A stretch of 33,035 bases of DNA from DAOVVL01 sp965603095. Lineage in GTDB: Bacteria; Pseudomonadota; Alphaproteobacteria; Rhodospirillales; Magnetovibrionaceae. The translations under genes were made by a program, and so were the position numbers. Under the pieces are notes generated by a model. It searched no databases, was not told the DNA's origin, and saw only the letters and a list, made by a program, of their open reading frames with translations. The stretch lies in contig CBFDBQ010000023.1 of assembly GCA_965603095.1 (NCBI GenBank), positions 1 to 33,035 on the forward strand, in the 5' to 3' direction. Positions 1-10,099 of this stretch are shown here, piece by piece. Within the stretch, counting starts at the first letter, position 1. The number at the start of each line of letters is the position of its first letter.

Positions 1-816
1 CGCATCATATAAATCACGCGACAGCGCGGTTGCCGGAAGATTTAAGTTTATTCCCGCCGCTAACGTTAATGCTTGGTCCATGTCTTTGCGCTGGGTGGTG
101 CATTTACCGCCCGGTTTAAATGTTCCATCTATCATTCGTTGGCCGTGAACTTCTAATATGCGGCTATCGGCAAAACCGCCTTGTAATGCTTCGCGTACCT
201 TGGCCGGATCAACCCCCATGTGTTTGGCCAAGGCCAGGGCTTCAGATACCGCACCGATTGTAAGGCCAACAATTACCTGATTGGCGGCTTTGGCCACCTG
301 GCCCGCGCCTGCCGGGCCAACGTGGGTGGTTTTTGCTCCCATTACATCAAATAATGGTGCGGCCCGCTTTATGGCATCTGCATGGCCACCTGCCATAATA
401 GTAAGCCCGCCATCAACCGCACCGATTTCACCGCCCGATACCGGGGCATCAACCATTTGCCCACCTTTTGCTGCAACCGCAACCGCGAAACGTTTGGATT
501 CAAGCGCCAGCGTTGTTCCCATATCAATTACCAATGAGTTTTTACCGATGCCTTCCATAACACCGTTTTCACCCAACAACACCGCATCTACCGCCGGGGT
601 ATCTGCCAACATTAAAATTACAATGTCGGCGGTGCGGGCTACATCTTTTGGGCTGGCAACAGATGTCATTCCTTCTTTTGTCATCTCGTCTGCTACGCTT
701 TGCGTGCGGTTATAGATAACCATATTGGCGCCCGCTTTTTGCAGGTTTCTGGCCATGGGTTTTCCCATCAGGCCAAGGCCAATAAAACCGACAGTGGTTT
801 TGCTTAGAGATGTCAT
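1..816 (-). CDS. NAD(P)-dependent beta-hydroxyacid dehydrogenase (3-hydroxyisobutyrate dehydrogenase / tartronate semialdehyde reductase family), C-terminus cut by window edge
   Basis: The 272 visible codons begin at ATG 816 and run off the left edge, so roughly the last 20-25 residues of a usual ~295-residue protein are missing. The N-terminus reads VGFIGLGLMGKPMARNL, the GxGxxG dinucleotide-binding loop of this family. DAPVSGGEIGA is the substrate-binding segment, and GAGQVAKAANQ carries the conserved catalytic Lys. Members oxidise or reduce short 3-hydroxy acids (3-hydroxyisobutyrate, glycerate/tartronate semialdehyde, and others) in the cytosol; the exact substrate cannot be read from sequence alone. 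It lies just upstream of the helicase gene on the same strand, with 25 bases between its start and the helicase start region on the far side. Family assignment is secure; substrate is not. Confidence 0.9.
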   Translation of the reverse strand, partial: MTSLSKTTVGFIGLGLMGKPMARNLQKAGANMVIYNRTQSVADEMTKEGMTSVASPKDVARTADIVILMLADTPAVDAVLLGENGVMEGIGKNSLVIDMGTTLALESKRFAVAVAAKGGQMVDAPVSGGEIGAVDGGLTIMAGGHADAIKRAAPLFDVMGAKTTHVGPAGAGQVAKAANQVIVGLTIGAVSEALALAKHMGVDPAKVREALQGGFADSRILEVHGQRMIDGTFKPGGKCTTQRKDMDQALTLAAGINLNLPATALSRDLYDA

Positions 817-841
817 AATAATTTACTCCGCTTTATTCGCT

Positions 842-3643
842 CTATTTATCTGTGGCGTCTTCTGAAAGGAATGTTCTGGTTTCAGCAATTACGTCTTTTA
901 GGCCCATACGCTTGACCTCTACCCCGGTTGGAAATGCGCTTAACATTCTAGTTGGTAGCGCGCCATCAAGCATTACAAACACGCCCCTATCATCGGCGCG
1001 GCGCACCAGTCGCCCGTAGGCTTGTTTTAGTTTAAGACGGGTCATCATTTCATCATAGGCCCTGCCGCCAAATCTATCACGTCTGGCTTTTGTCATTATA
1101 TCCGGACGCAACCACGGGACGCGGTCAAATACAATTAGGCGAAGCGATTTACCCGGAACATCAATACCATCGCGCACAGCATCGGTGCCCAGCAAGCAGG
1201 TATTTTGCTCCAGCCGGAAAATATCTATCAAGGTGCCAACATCCAATGGGTCCACATGCTGAGCTAACAAATTAAAGCCTTGCTCGTCCAATCCGGGGGC
1301 AATGCGTTCATAAACCGCGCGCATCCTGCTGATGGCGGTAAAAAGGCCAAGCCCACCGCCGCCAGCGCTCAAAAATAATTCGCGGTAGGCACCGGCCACC
1401 TGATCGAGGCTGTTTTTATTAACGTCGTTTGCGATAAATATTTTTGTATGGTTGGCATAATCAAATGGGGACGGCTGGCTAACCAAAATGGGCGGTGATT
1501 GCAAATGCCCTGCTCCGGTTCGTTCCAGCGCCGGTTGCCAATTTCCCTCATCACGCAATGTTGCCGACGTTACCAATACCCCTTCGGCGGTTTGCGACAA
1601 TGCAGCCGCCAGCGGCACGGTCGGATCAACCCAATGGCGATTAAATGAAATATCAATTTCGCGCCCACCTGCACGTTCGACGCTGAACCAATCAACAAAA
1701 TCAGTTTGTTTTGTTTCCTCAGTCGCATTCTCTGCCGCCAACGAACCCAGCATCGAACGCCACGCTGATAGCGGGATTATAACCCGGCGTTCGATGCTAC
1801 CCATTACCCCTTCTATACGGGACCGGGCACTGCTATCTAAATCAGCCGCATCATCATCTAATTTATGGCTAAGTATTTTATTTAAACCCTTGGCCGGTTT
1901 TTCAATTTCTAACAATTGGCGGTCAAGTTGGTGGGCGGCGTCTTTCATTCCATCGCTTAACGGATGAGTTAGGCATTCTAACGAATATGCCCCCCTGCCC
2001 GCGTCTTTATCGCGGGCGTGAACTTGGGTTCTAATTAATTTTAGCAATTGCTCTGTCGGGCCGTTGACCGCGCCATCGTTCAAACGTTGCCGCCAACCGG
2101 GGCCGGGCAAAACACTGGCGGCCCGGCGCAGGCCATCAACCATTTGGTCAAGCTTTTCATCATCAACCGTCCAGTCTTCTAACCGGGTTTTAATGCCCCT
2201 AGAACGCGAACGGGTTCCAGCTTCGGCCCCCATTATCCAACGCCTAAGGTCGGCCGTTTCATAGCCAGACAACTGCGCGGAAAATGCACTGTCGGCGGCA
2301 TTGAAAATATGATGGCCTTCGTCAAACACATAACGTGTGGGCAAGGAAGCGCTATCGTTGCTATAGGAACCAGCCGCACCAAGCATTGTTTGCATCATTA
2401 CCAATGCATGGTTGGCAATTACCAGCCTTGCCCGCTGGGCGCGACGCTGGGAATGCTCGATAAAACATTTTCGGTAATGTGAACATGCCGAATATAAACA
2501 TTCACCCCTAGTATCGGTTAAATCAATGGTAAGGGCGCGGCCCAGCAACCCTTCCAGCCATGCGGGGAAATCACCACCAACCATATCACCATCGCGAGAT
2601 GCCTCGGCCCAACGGGCAACTAGGCCCAATGCAACGGCACTGCTTGGGTTATTTCTTATGCGGCCCATGGCCTCTTCGAAATTAAGGATGCAAAAATAAT
2701 TTTCCCGGCCTTTTCTTACCACCGCCAATTTGTTTTTTTGTTCCGGGTCGGGATAAAGACGGTCAAGCTCGCCATCTAATTGGCGTTGCAGGTTGCGGGT
2801 ATAGGTGCTTATCCAAACGCAACCTTCATTTTTTTCTGCCCAAACACTGGCCGGTGCAATATAGCCCAAGGTTTTGCCAACCCCGGTTCCAGCCTCGGCC
2901 AAAACAAAACGCGGTTCGTCTTCATCTGCGCACGGGTCAAACGCGGCTGTTATGCCGGCAGTGAAGGCTTGTTGTTCTTTACGGTTTTCTGATGCCGCCC
3001 CGGATAAAAGCGCTTTTAATCTTGATCGCGCCTCATCAGGGCTGACCGGGTAATCGGTGGATTTGGGTGGTGGCGGGCGGTCTTCCCATTCGGGCAATGT
3101 GTCCCAAATGCGCAAGCCTCCCGGTTGTTTTTTTGACGCATCTTTTTTTGTCCCATCTTTTTTTCCTCTATCAATGGCGCTCAAAACCACATCTGCCCAT
3201 TGCCAACCGCCTTTGGCCATGGCGCGGGCCTTGGGGGCAACGCTTGCATATATAAATGGGGCATCTTCGGATAATTGTTTTAAAAGATATTTTGTCGCCG
3301 AAAACAAAATCATCGCTTCGTCTTCGTGGCCGGATGGCGGTGTAAGGTTTAGGGCCTCGGCCAGACCTTGCGGCGTTGGCACCGCAAACCATGCCGGACG
3401 GACAAAGGCAAAAAGCTCCAACAAATCAAAGTTTAGAAAACTATCTAGGCCCAATCTTTTAGCCACAGATGGGGCATGGCAAACCAACGGTGGCGGCCCG
3501 CTCAGGATGCGTTTTTTAGCATCAACAAAGGAAATTGTTTCAATTTCACCATCCACACCCACCACATAGGCGGCCCGAACACCCACCACAATGGCGAAGG
3601 TTTCTGGCATTAAAATGCTGACGGGAACAAGGGATTCGTTCAT
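842..3643 (-). CDS. DinG-like superfamily 2 ATP-dependent DNA helicase with Fe-S cluster
   Basis: This 933-residue protein belongs to the XPD/DinG helicases, which unwind DNA 5' to 3' and act in repair and removal of R-loops or other structures. Walker A is GTGVGKT at residues 252-258. The Walker B/DEAH box reads DEGH at 441-444, and motif VI is near residue 880 (QAYGRLVRRADDRG). Four cysteines at 318, 382, 387 and 393 match the Fe-S cluster spacing seen between motifs I and II in DinG/XPD. A ~200-residue N-terminal part before the helicase core has no motif I recognise; in some alphaproteobacterial homologues this part is poorly conserved. It is followed on the same strand by the truncated dehydrogenase and is divergent from fetAB. 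Function in this organism is inferred from the family. Confidence 0.92.
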   Translation of the reverse strand: MNESLVPVSILMPETFAIVVGVRAAYVVGVDGEIETISFVDAKKRILSGPPPLVCHAPSVAKRLGLDSFLNFDLLELFAFVRPAWFAVPTPQGLAEALNLTPPSGHEDEAMILFSATKYLLKQLSEDAPFIYASVAPKARAMAKGGWQWADVVLSAIDRGKKDGTKKDASKKQPGGLRIWDTLPEWEDRPPPPKSTDYPVSPDEARSRLKALLSGAASENRKEQQAFTAGITAAFDPCADEDEPRFVLAEAGTGVGKTLGYIAPASVWAEKNEGCVWISTYTRNLQRQLDGELDRLYPDPEQKNKLAVVRKGRENYFCILNFEEAMGRIRNNPSSAVALGLVARWAEASRDGDMVGGDFPAWLEGLLGRALTIDLTDTRGECLYSACSHYRKCFIEHSQRRAQRARLVIANHALVMMQTMLGAAGSYSNDSASLPTRYVFDEGHHIFNAADSAFSAQLSGYETADLRRWIMGAEAGTRSRSRGIKTRLEDWTVDDEKLDQMVDGLRRAASVLPGPGWRQRLNDGAVNGPTEQLLKLIRTQVHARDKDAGRGAYSLECLTHPLSDGMKDAAHQLDRQLLEIEKPAKGLNKILSHKLDDDAADLDSSARSRIEGVMGSIERRVIIPLSAWRSMLGSLAAENATEETKQTDFVDWFSVERAGGREIDISFNRHWVDPTVPLAAALSQTAEGVLVTSATLRDEGNWQPALERTGAGHLQSPPILVSQPSPFDYANHTKIFIANDVNKNSLDQVAGAYRELFLSAGGGGLGLFTAISRMRAVYERIAPGLDEQGFNLLAQHVDPLDVGTLIDIFRLEQNTCLLGTDAVRDGIDVPGKSLRLIVFDRVPWLRPDIMTKARRDRFGGRAYDEMMTRLKLKQAYGRLVRRADDRGVFVMLDGALPTRMLSAFPTGVEVKRMGLKDVIAETRTFLSEDATDK

Positions 3644-3707
3644 TGGCTTAGTATAGCCATCACCTTCCCTGTCGCCACCCGCGAATACGGGTGCTATTGA
3701 TTAATTC

Positions 3708-4361
3708 ATGACAAATGAAGCCCCCGCCACAGGTCTTAAAATTAGCGCCATTGCCCGCTTGGGCCTTGGGCCCATTGACCTTGAGCTGGCACCGGGTGAA
3801 ATAGCGGCCATTATGGGGCCATCGGGTGCAGGCAAAACCATGCTACTGCGCGCCATTGCCGACCTTGACCCCGCTGTTGGCAATGTATTTATCAACGCTA
3901 TCAACCGAAATGAAATGCCCGCCTGCCAATGGCGAACACGTGTGGTTTATGTTCCGGCAATTTCCGGATGGTGGGAAGAAAAGGTTGGGCCGCACTTTGC
4001 CGGGGCCAGCGAAGATATTACAAGAACCATGTTGCACGCATTGGGTATGGAAACAACGTCTCTTGGTTGGGATGTAGCCCACCTTTCCACCGGGGAAAGG
4101 CAACGTCTGGGTCTGGCCCGTTCGTTAGCCATTAGCAAAAACAATGCTGGCAATTCTGGCGAGGCAAATGTTTTATTGTTGGATGAGCCAACATCGGGGC
4201 TGGATGAAACAAACCGAGAAATGGCCGAAAAAGTTATTTCAGACCAAGCCAAAAATGGCACTACGGTTTTAATGGTAACCCATGATAGGTCACAGGCCGA
4301 ACGATTGGGCGCCAGAATATTAAACATTGCCCAAGGAAAAATAAGTGGGGATGCGCCATGA
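3708..4361 (+). CDS. fetA: ABC transporter ATP-binding protein, FetA (YbbL) type
   Basis: A 217-residue ABC ATPase. Walker A is GPSGAGKT at residues 37-44, the signature is STGERQRLGLARSL near 127-140, and Walker B plus D-loop is LLLDEPTSGLD near 155-165. It overlaps the downstream permease by four bases (ATGA at 4358-4361), so the two are translationally coupled. In Enterobacteria the equivalent pair FetAB exports iron and improves resistance to oxidative stress. Here the substrate is inferred from the permease family and the gene pairing. The start ATG at 3708 has only a weak Shine-Dalgarno sequence. The gene is divergent from the helicase gene, and the 64-base gap should hold both promoters. 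Confidence 0.87.
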   Translation: MTNEAPATGLKISAIARLGLGPIDLELAPGEIAAIMGPSGAGKTMLLRAIADLDPAVGNVFINAINRNEMPACQWRTRVVYVPAISGWWEEKVGPHFAGASEDITRTMLHALGMETTSLGWDVAHLSTGERQRLGLARSLAISKNNAGNSGEANVLLLDEPTSGLDETNREMAEKVISDQAKNGTTVLMVTHDRSQAERLGARILNIAQGKISGDAP

Positions 4362-5155
4362 CCGGAGTTTATATTGCGCTTAGCTATTTTGATTTAGTAA
4401 TCGTATCCACGTTATTGCTTTTGGCGGGCGGACTTTCCATTTGGATGAAATTGGGCGTTGAGCGTGCCCTTGGCATTGCCGCGCTTAGAACCGTTGTACA
4501 ATTAGTTTTAATTGGTTTTGTTCTTAAAATATTATTTTCCATGACTTCACCCCTTTGGACCGGGGTGGCGGCTGCAATAATGATTGTATTGGCCGGACGC
4601 GAAGTAATTGCCCGGCAACAAACCAAGCTATCGGGTTGGTGGAATTATACTATTGCAACATCAAGCCTGATGATGGGGGCAACGCTGGTAACGGCGGTGG
4701 CATTGTTTAGCGTCATTCGGCCCGAACCGTGGTTTGATCCACGCTTTGCCTTGCCGCTATTGGGAATGATGTTAGGCAATACACTAAACGGTGTTGCGGT
4801 GGGGATGGAGCGGCTAACCGCCACCATAAAACGAGAAAAAGATGCAATTGAAGCTAGGCTTTTATTGGGCCATAGCCGGGGTGATGCCATGCGGGCATAC
4901 GTTCGCGAAAGTTCACGCGCAGGATTAATGCATATTATTAATGCCATGTCGGCGGCGGGAATTATATCCCTACCGGGTATGATGACCGGGCAAATACTTG
5001 CCGGTGTCGACCCAACCCAGGCGGTAAAATATCAAATAATGATTATGTTTTTATTGGCTGGTGCCACAGCCATTGGGGTTTTAATGGCAACGGGATTAAC
5101 CGCCCGACGGTTGAGCGACGACCGTGACCGTTTGCGCCTTGATAGGTTGAATTAA
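4358..5155 (+). CDS. fetB: ABC transporter permease, FetB (YbbM/UPF0014) type, probable iron exporter
   Basis: A 265-residue polytopic membrane protein with about seven hydrophobic segments. It carries family-typical stretches such as LGMMLGNTLNGVAVGMERL and GMMTGQILAGVDPTQAVKYQ, which mark the UPF0014/FetB permeases. LLLGHSRGDAMRAYVRES before the GMMTGQ block is the cytoplasmic coupling region contacting the ATPase. With FetA it would form an inner-membrane exporter, in E. coli linked to iron efflux. The gene ends three bases before the convergent small membrane protein gene at 5158, leaving no room for a separate terminator. Confidence 0.9.
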   Translation: MTGVYIALSYFDLVIVSTLLLLAGGLSIWMKLGVERALGIAALRTVVQLVLIGFVLKILFSMTSPLWTGVAAAIMIVLAGREVIARQQTKLSGWWNYTIATSSLMMGATLVTAVALFSVIRPEPWFDPRFALPLLGMMLGNTLNGVAVGMERLTATIKREKDAIEARLLLGHSRGDAMRAYVRESSRAGLMHIINAMSAAGIISLPGMMTGQILAGVDPTQAVKYQIMIMFLLAGATAIGVLMATGLTARRLSDDRDRLRLDRLN

Positions 5156-5157
5156 TT

Positions 5158-5448
5158 TTAAGAAAAAAATTGTTTAAAACGGGCTTTTAACCAACGCTCG
5201 GCATCATCGATGCCTTTTTTAACGTGGGGATAACGTTTTCCCAAACGCTGGCGCATTAACCGGGCCCGGGGCCATGTCATGGAAAGCAAAAACACTCCCA
5301 CCAATAAAAACAAAACTCCTTGCAGTATGGGCAGGAACAACCCGGCAAAACCCAGCACCACAAAACACCAACCCAATATTACCAATACCAAATGATTGGA
5401 ACGTTTTTTCCGCGGGCCGCGAATACGTTTTTTAGGTTTTGATATCAT
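5158..5448 (-). CDS. Small two-helix membrane protein (PGPGW/DUF454-like)
   Basis: This 96-residue protein has a strongly basic N-terminus (KPKKRIRGPRKKR), then two closely spaced hydrophobic helices (VLVILGWCFVVLGFAGLFLP and VLFLLVGVFLLSM), then a basic C-terminal amphipathic region. The G-W-x(n)-G-x-x-G-L-x-L-P-x-(L/I) pattern resembles the PGPGW and DUF454 (YbaN) small membrane protein families, whose function is unknown. Its ATG (5446-5448) abuts the metH stop codon (5449-5451), so it is probably the last gene of the sahR-metF-metH transcript. A role in methionine metabolism is not implied by sequence. Confidence 0.7.
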   Translation of the reverse strand: MISKPKKRIRGPRKKRSNHLVLVILGWCFVVLGFAGLFLPILQGVLFLLVGVFLLSMTWPRARLMRQRLGKRYPHVKKGIDDAERWLKARFKQFFS

Positions 5449-8400
5449 TTAGGGATTATAGCCAAGATTTGGCGCCAGTGTGCGTTCGGCATCTTCCACC
5501 GTTATGCCTTTGCGTTTGGCATAATCTTCCACTTGGTCTTTGCCAATGCGGCCAAGGCCAAAATAGCTTGATTGTTCATGGCCGAAATAAAACCCAGAAA
5601 CAGATGAGGCGGGCATCATGGCAAAACTATCGGTTAGGTTGATGCCAGTATTATTGGTCGCATCAAGCAAGCGGAACAAAGTGGTTTTTTCCGTATGGTC
5701 GGGACAGGCCGGATAACCCGGCGCCGGGCGAATGCCTGCATATTTTTCTTTTATTAAATCTTCGTTGGAAAGGTCTTCTTCTGCGCCATAGGCCCAAAAT
5801 TCTTTGCGCACCCGTTCGTGCATGTGTTCGGCAAAGGCTTCGGCCAATCTATCGGCCAATGCTTTTAATAAAATATCTGAATAATCATCATTAGCGGCCA
5901 AAAATTCAGCCGATTTTATTTCAATGCCGTGGCCGGCGGTAACCGCAAAGCCGCCAATGTAATCGGCCACGTTAGTTTCTTTTGGGGCAACAAAATCAGC
6001 CAAACAATGGTTGAAACGGCCTTCTTTTTTTATCATTTGTTGGCGCAGGAAATGAACCTTGTCCATAACCTTGCCCCGGCTATCATCGCTATAAAGTTCT
6101 ACATCATCGTGGTCAACTGAATTGGCTGGCCAAAAACCAACAACCGCGCGCGCGCTTAGCCATTTTTCATCATCTATTTTTTTAAGCATATCTTGTGCAT
6201 CGTTAAACAATGAACGGGCCGCTTCACCCACGGTTTCATCATCTAATATGCCTGGGTAATTGCCTTTTAATTCCCAGGTGCGGAAAAATGGCGTCCAATC
6301 AATATGGCCGACAAGTTCGTCTAGCGGGTAATCATCAAATACTTTTGTTCCGCTAAATGTTGGTGCCGGAGCGGCGCCCGCTGCCCAGTTAATTTGTTTG
6401 CGGTTGGCGCGCGCCTTGTCCAGCGTTGCCTGTTCGCGTTCAGACTGGCTTGCCTCGTGCCGAGTTTTTATTTCAGAATATTCTGTTTTTATATCGGCTA
6501 CATATTTTTCGCTGTCTTTGGCAGACAACAAATTAGATGCAACCCCAACCGCGCGCGCGGCATCGATTACATAAACCACCGAGCCGGAATAAACAGGCGC
6601 AATTTTTACCGCGGTATGAACTTTGGACGTGGTCGCCCCGCCAATCATTACTGGGGTTTTAAGGCCGCGGCGTTCCATTTCGCGGGCAACCGTAACCATT
6701 TCTTCCAGCGACGGTGTGATAAGGCCGGAAAGACCAATTATATCTGCATTAATTTCAGCTGCCTTATCTAAAATGTCGGTCCACGGAACCATTACGCCCA
6801 TGTCGATGACTTCAAAATTATTGCACTGCATAACAACGCCTACGATATTTTTGCCAATATCGTGAACATCGCCTTTTACCGTGGCCATCAGGACCTTGCC
6901 TTTGGAGCTAGAAACGCCTGAGCCAGCCTCTTTTTCCGCATCGATAAATGGCAATAAATGGGCCACCGCCTGTTTCATAACCCGGGCCGACTTTACCACC
7001 TGGGGCAAAAACATCTGGCCCGAACCGAACAAATCACCGACCACGTTCATGCCATCCATTAATGGGCCTTCGATAACATCTATGGGTGCGGTTGCCTTAA
7101 GACGGGCTTCTTCGGTGTCTTCCACCACAAAATCGGCGATGCCTTTAACCAAAGCATGTTCAAGGCGTTTTTCAACCGCCTGTTCACGCCATGATAAATC
7201 AGGTCCGGTTTCTTTGGCCGCCACGCCCTTGGTGGCGTTGGCAACATCAAGCAGGCGTTCGGTGGCATCATCAACGCGGTTAAGCACAACGTCTTCGACC
7301 CGTTCACGCAAATCTGTTTCAATATCGGAATAAACACTTAGTTGCGCGGCATTAACGATGCCCATGTTCATTCCGGCCTTGATGGCATGATATAAAAACA
7401 CTGAATGCATTGCTTCGCGCACCGGGTTGTTGCCACGGAACGAGAACGACATATTTGAAACCCCACCGGAAATTGATGCGTAGGGTAAGTTTTCTTTTAT
7501 CCATTTACAGGCATTAATATAATCGACGGAAAAATTACGATGCTCGTCAATGCCGGTAGCAATAGGGAAAATATTAGGATCGAAAATAATGTCTTGCGGT
7601 GGGAAGCCGACTTTTTCGGTTAATATTTTATATGAACGCGCACATATTTGCGTCATGCGCTCAAAACTATCTGCCTGACCATCTTTATCAAATGCCATAA
7701 CAATTACCGCCGCACCATAACGGCGAACTTTTTTAGCATGGGCGATAAATTCTTCTTCGCCTTCTTTCAGGCTAATGGAATTAACCACCCCCTTGCCCTG
7801 CACACATTTAAGCCCGGCTTCGATTACATCCCATTTGGAACTATCAATCATTAATGGGGCACGCGCGATATCAGGCTCGCCGGCGACAAGATTTAAAAAT
7901 GCGACTACCTCTTTTTTTGCATCAAGCATGGCATCATCCATGTTGACATCAACAATTTGCGCGCCGTTTTCAACCTGTATGCGGCCTATTTCCAATGCGG
8001 TCTGGTAATCACCTTCGGCAATAAGTTTTTTAAATCTGGCTGAACCGGCAACATTACAACGTTCGCCCACGTTAACAAAGCCTGTTACATCATTTAGTAT
8101 AAGCGGTTCTAGGCCCGCCAAACTGCAAACAGGGGTAATATCAGGAACGGTTCTGGGCTTTATGTCAGAAACTGCATCGGCAATGGCTTTAATATGTTCG
8201 GGCGTAGAACCACAACAACCGCCAACAATGTTTAACAAGCCATCCTCGGCAAAACTTTTTAAGATTTTGGCCATGTATTCAGGGGTGTCGTCATATTCGC
8301 CAAATTCATTGGGAAGACCAGCATTGGGATGAACGCTAACGTGAACACCGGCAACACCTGCCACGGTTTGAATATGCGGGCGCAGGTCTTCGGCCCCCAA

Positions 8401-9138
8401 TGCACAGTTAAAACCAATGGAAAGCGGATTAGCGTGGGCCAACGAATACCAAAATGCTTCGGCTGTTTGGCCCGAAAGGGTACGCCCGGAAGCATCCGTT
8501 ATGGTGCCAGAAAGCATTATGGGTAATTCGTTTCCGGTAGCTTCGAACATTTCCAGCACCGCATAGACGGCGGCCTTGGCGTTAAGGGTGTCGAACACGG
8601 TTTCGATTAACAAGAAATCAGCCCCGCCCTCAACCAAGCCACGGGCGGCTTGGTCATAAGCGCCAACTAATTGATCAAACGTAATATTTCGCATTCCGGC
8701 ATCATTTACATCGGGGCTTAGGGATGCGGTGCGGTTGGTTGGGCCGAGCACACCCGCAACAAAGCGGGGTTTTTCAGGCGTTGAATATTTATCGGCAGCA
8801 GCACGTGCAACGCGGGCGCCCGCCACATTTAATTCATAGGCCGCATCTTCCAAGCCATAGTCGGCTTGAGAAATGGTGGTGGCATTGAAAGTATTAGTTT
8901 CAACAATATCGGCCCCGGCCTCTAAAAAACGGCTGTGAATGGCATCAATAATATCTGGTCGGGTAATGGATAGCAGATCGTTATTGCCCTTTAATTCGGC
9001 ATTGGCATCGGCAAAGCGTTCACCACGATAATCATCCTCGTTCAAGCCTTCGCGCTGGATCATTGTGCCCATGGCACCGTCAAGCACAAGGATGCGATCT
9101 TTTAAAAGAAGTTCTATTTTATGTTTATTATTTAACAT
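5449..9138 (-). CDS. metH: Cobalamin-dependent methionine synthase MetH
   Basis: At 1229 residues it is nearly the same length as E. coli MetH (1227) and contains all four modules. The homocysteine/zinc barrel comes first, with Cys ligands in FNCALGAEDL and the pair in NIVGGCCGSTPEH. The pterin domain follows (GFVNVGERCNVAGSARF and ISGGVSNMSFSFRG). The B12 domain carries GDVHDIGKNIVGVV, with the cobalt-ligand His near residue 760, and later GLITPSLEEM. The C-terminal reactivation domain binds SAM (RPAPGYPACPDH). The enzyme moves a methyl group from methyltetrahydrofolate to homocysteine in the cytosol. It sits 25 bases downstream of metF, which makes its methyl donor, and is probably cotranscribed from the sahR promoter. 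Confidence 0.98.
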   Translation of the reverse strand: MLNNKHKIELLLKDRILVLDGAMGTMIQREGLNEDDYRGERFADANAELKGNNDLLSITRPDIIDAIHSRFLEAGADIVETNTFNATTISQADYGLEDAAYELNVAGARVARAAADKYSTPEKPRFVAGVLGPTNRTASLSPDVNDAGMRNITFDQLVGAYDQAARGLVEGGADFLLIETVFDTLNAKAAVYAVLEMFEATGNELPIMLSGTITDASGRTLSGQTAEAFWYSLAHANPLSIGFNCALGAEDLRPHIQTVAGVAGVHVSVHPNAGLPNEFGEYDDTPEYMAKILKSFAEDGLLNIVGGCCGSTPEHIKAIADAVSDIKPRTVPDITPVCSLAGLEPLILNDVTGFVNVGERCNVAGSARFKKLIAEGDYQTALEIGRIQVENGAQIVDVNMDDAMLDAKKEVVAFLNLVAGEPDIARAPLMIDSSKWDVIEAGLKCVQGKGVVNSISLKEGEEEFIAHAKKVRRYGAAVIVMAFDKDGQADSFERMTQICARSYKILTEKVGFPPQDIIFDPNIFPIATGIDEHRNFSVDYINACKWIKENLPYASISGGVSNMSFSFRGNNPVREAMHSVFLYHAIKAGMNMGIVNAAQLSVYSDIETDLRERVEDVVLNRVDDATERLLDVANATKGVAAKETGPDLSWREQAVEKRLEHALVKGIADFVVEDTEEARLKATAPIDVIEGPLMDGMNVVGDLFGSGQMFLPQVVKSARVMKQAVAHLLPFIDAEKEAGSGVSSSKGKVLMATVKGDVHDIGKNIVGVVMQCNNFEVIDMGVMVPWTDILDKAAEINADIIGLSGLITPSLEEMVTVAREMERRGLKTPVMIGGATTSKVHTAVKIAPVYSGSVVYVIDAARAVGVASNLLSAKDSEKYVADIKTEYSEIKTRHEASQSEREQATLDKARANRKQINWAAGAAPAPTFSGTKVFDDYPLDELVGHIDWTPFFRTWELKGNYPGILDDETVGEAARSLFNDAQDMLKKIDDEKWLSARAVVGFWPANSVDHDDVELYSDDSRGKVMDKVHFLRQQMIKKEGRFNHCLADFVAPKETNVADYIGGFAVTAGHGIEIKSAEFLAANDDYSDILLKALADRLAEAFAEHMHERVRKEFWAYGAEEDLSNEDLIKEKYAGIRPAPGYPACPDHTEKTTLFRLLDATNNTGINLTDSFAMMPASSVSGFYFGHEQSSYFGLGRIGKDQVEDYAKRKGITVEDAERTLAPNLGYNP

Positions 9139-9163
9139 TTAAATTATTTCTTTCAGCTTTCGG

Positions 9164-10069
9164 TTAAGGTCGCACGCCCAATATATGACAAATTGCATAA
9201 GATAAATCGGCCCGATTTAATGTATAAAAATGAAAATCGTGAACGCCGTTGGCATAAAGAACCCGGCATTGTTCTGCCGCCACGGTAGCGGCCACCAATT
9301 TTCTTGTTTCCGGGTCTTCATCTAGGCCTTCAAATAGTTCGGCCATCCATTTAGGAATAGACGCGCCGGTGGCGGCACCAAATTCTTGTACCCGCTTGAA
9401 ATTGGTAACCGGAAGTATGCCCGGAAGAATGGGTATATTAATGCCCGCCTTATCAACCTTGTCCAAAAATTTTAAATAAGCATCGGTATCGAAAAAGAAC
9501 TGGCTAATGGCCCGGGTTGCCCCGGCATCAACTTTGCGTTTTAAATTATCAATATCATCTTCTGCGCTTTTTGCTTCGGGGTGGGTTTCCGGATAACAAG
9601 CAACACTGATTTCAAAATCAGCTATGCGTTTCAAACCCTCAACCAAATCAGACGCAAACGCGTATCCACCGGGATGGGGCTGATAAACATCTTGGCCTTC
9701 GGCTGGGTCACCACGAAGCGCCACAATGTGTTTAATTCCATCTTCCCAATATTTGCGCGCAATATCGTCTACTTCTTCATGGGTTGCACCAACGCAGGTT
9801 AAGTGTGCGGCCGGTTCAAGCTCGGTTTCTTTGCGAATGCGTGAAACCGTGGCATGGGTGCGCTCACGGGTGGTGCCGCCAGCGCCATATGTTACCGAAA
9901 CAAAGCTGGGTTTTACCGGGGCAAGGCGTTCTATTGCCGTCCACAAGTTTTGTTCTAGCTTTTCTGTTTTAGGGGGAAAAAATTCAAACGAAACCCGGGC
10001 ATCCTTTGGCAATGGCGAAGACACGGCCAAACCGCACAATTTATTGTTTGAATTATTTTCAGACGACAT
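9164..10069 (-). CDS. metF: 5,10-methylenetetrahydrofolate reductase MetF
   Basis: A 301-residue flavoprotein of standard length. VSFEFFPPKTEKLEQNLW holds the conserved catalytic Glu of the MTHFR family. TYGAGGTTRERTHATV, HLTCVGATHEEV and HIVALRGDPAEG form the FAD and folate site, and ISQFFFDTDAYLKF is the conserved Gln/Phe segment. The enzyme reduces methylenetetrahydrofolate to methyltetrahydrofolate for MetH, which is encoded immediately downstream. The gene lies 30 bases after sahR on the same strand, so one transcript sahR-metF-metH is likely. The start ATG at 10067-10069 is preceded by a GGAAA sequence. Confidence 0.97.
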   Translation of the reverse strand: MSSENNSNNKLCGLAVSSPLPKDARVSFEFFPPKTEKLEQNLWTAIERLAPVKPSFVSVTYGAGGTTRERTHATVSRIRKETELEPAAHLTCVGATHEEVDDIARKYWEDGIKHIVALRGDPAEGQDVYQPHPGGYAFASDLVEGLKRIADFEISVACYPETHPEAKSAEDDIDNLKRKVDAGATRAISQFFFDTDAYLKFLDKVDKAGINIPILPGILPVTNFKRVQEFGAATGASIPKWMAELFEGLDEDPETRKLVAATVAAEQCRVLYANGVHDFHFYTLNRADLSYAICHILGVRP

Positions 10070-10099
10070 TAACGCGTTTCCTTATTTATTTTAATTTGT

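Noticed and set aside
281..715. Plus-strand 144-codon ORF opposite the dehydrogenase
   Set aside because: It is antisense to a gene with clear family motifs, has no ribosome site and a low-complexity Ala/Pro composition.
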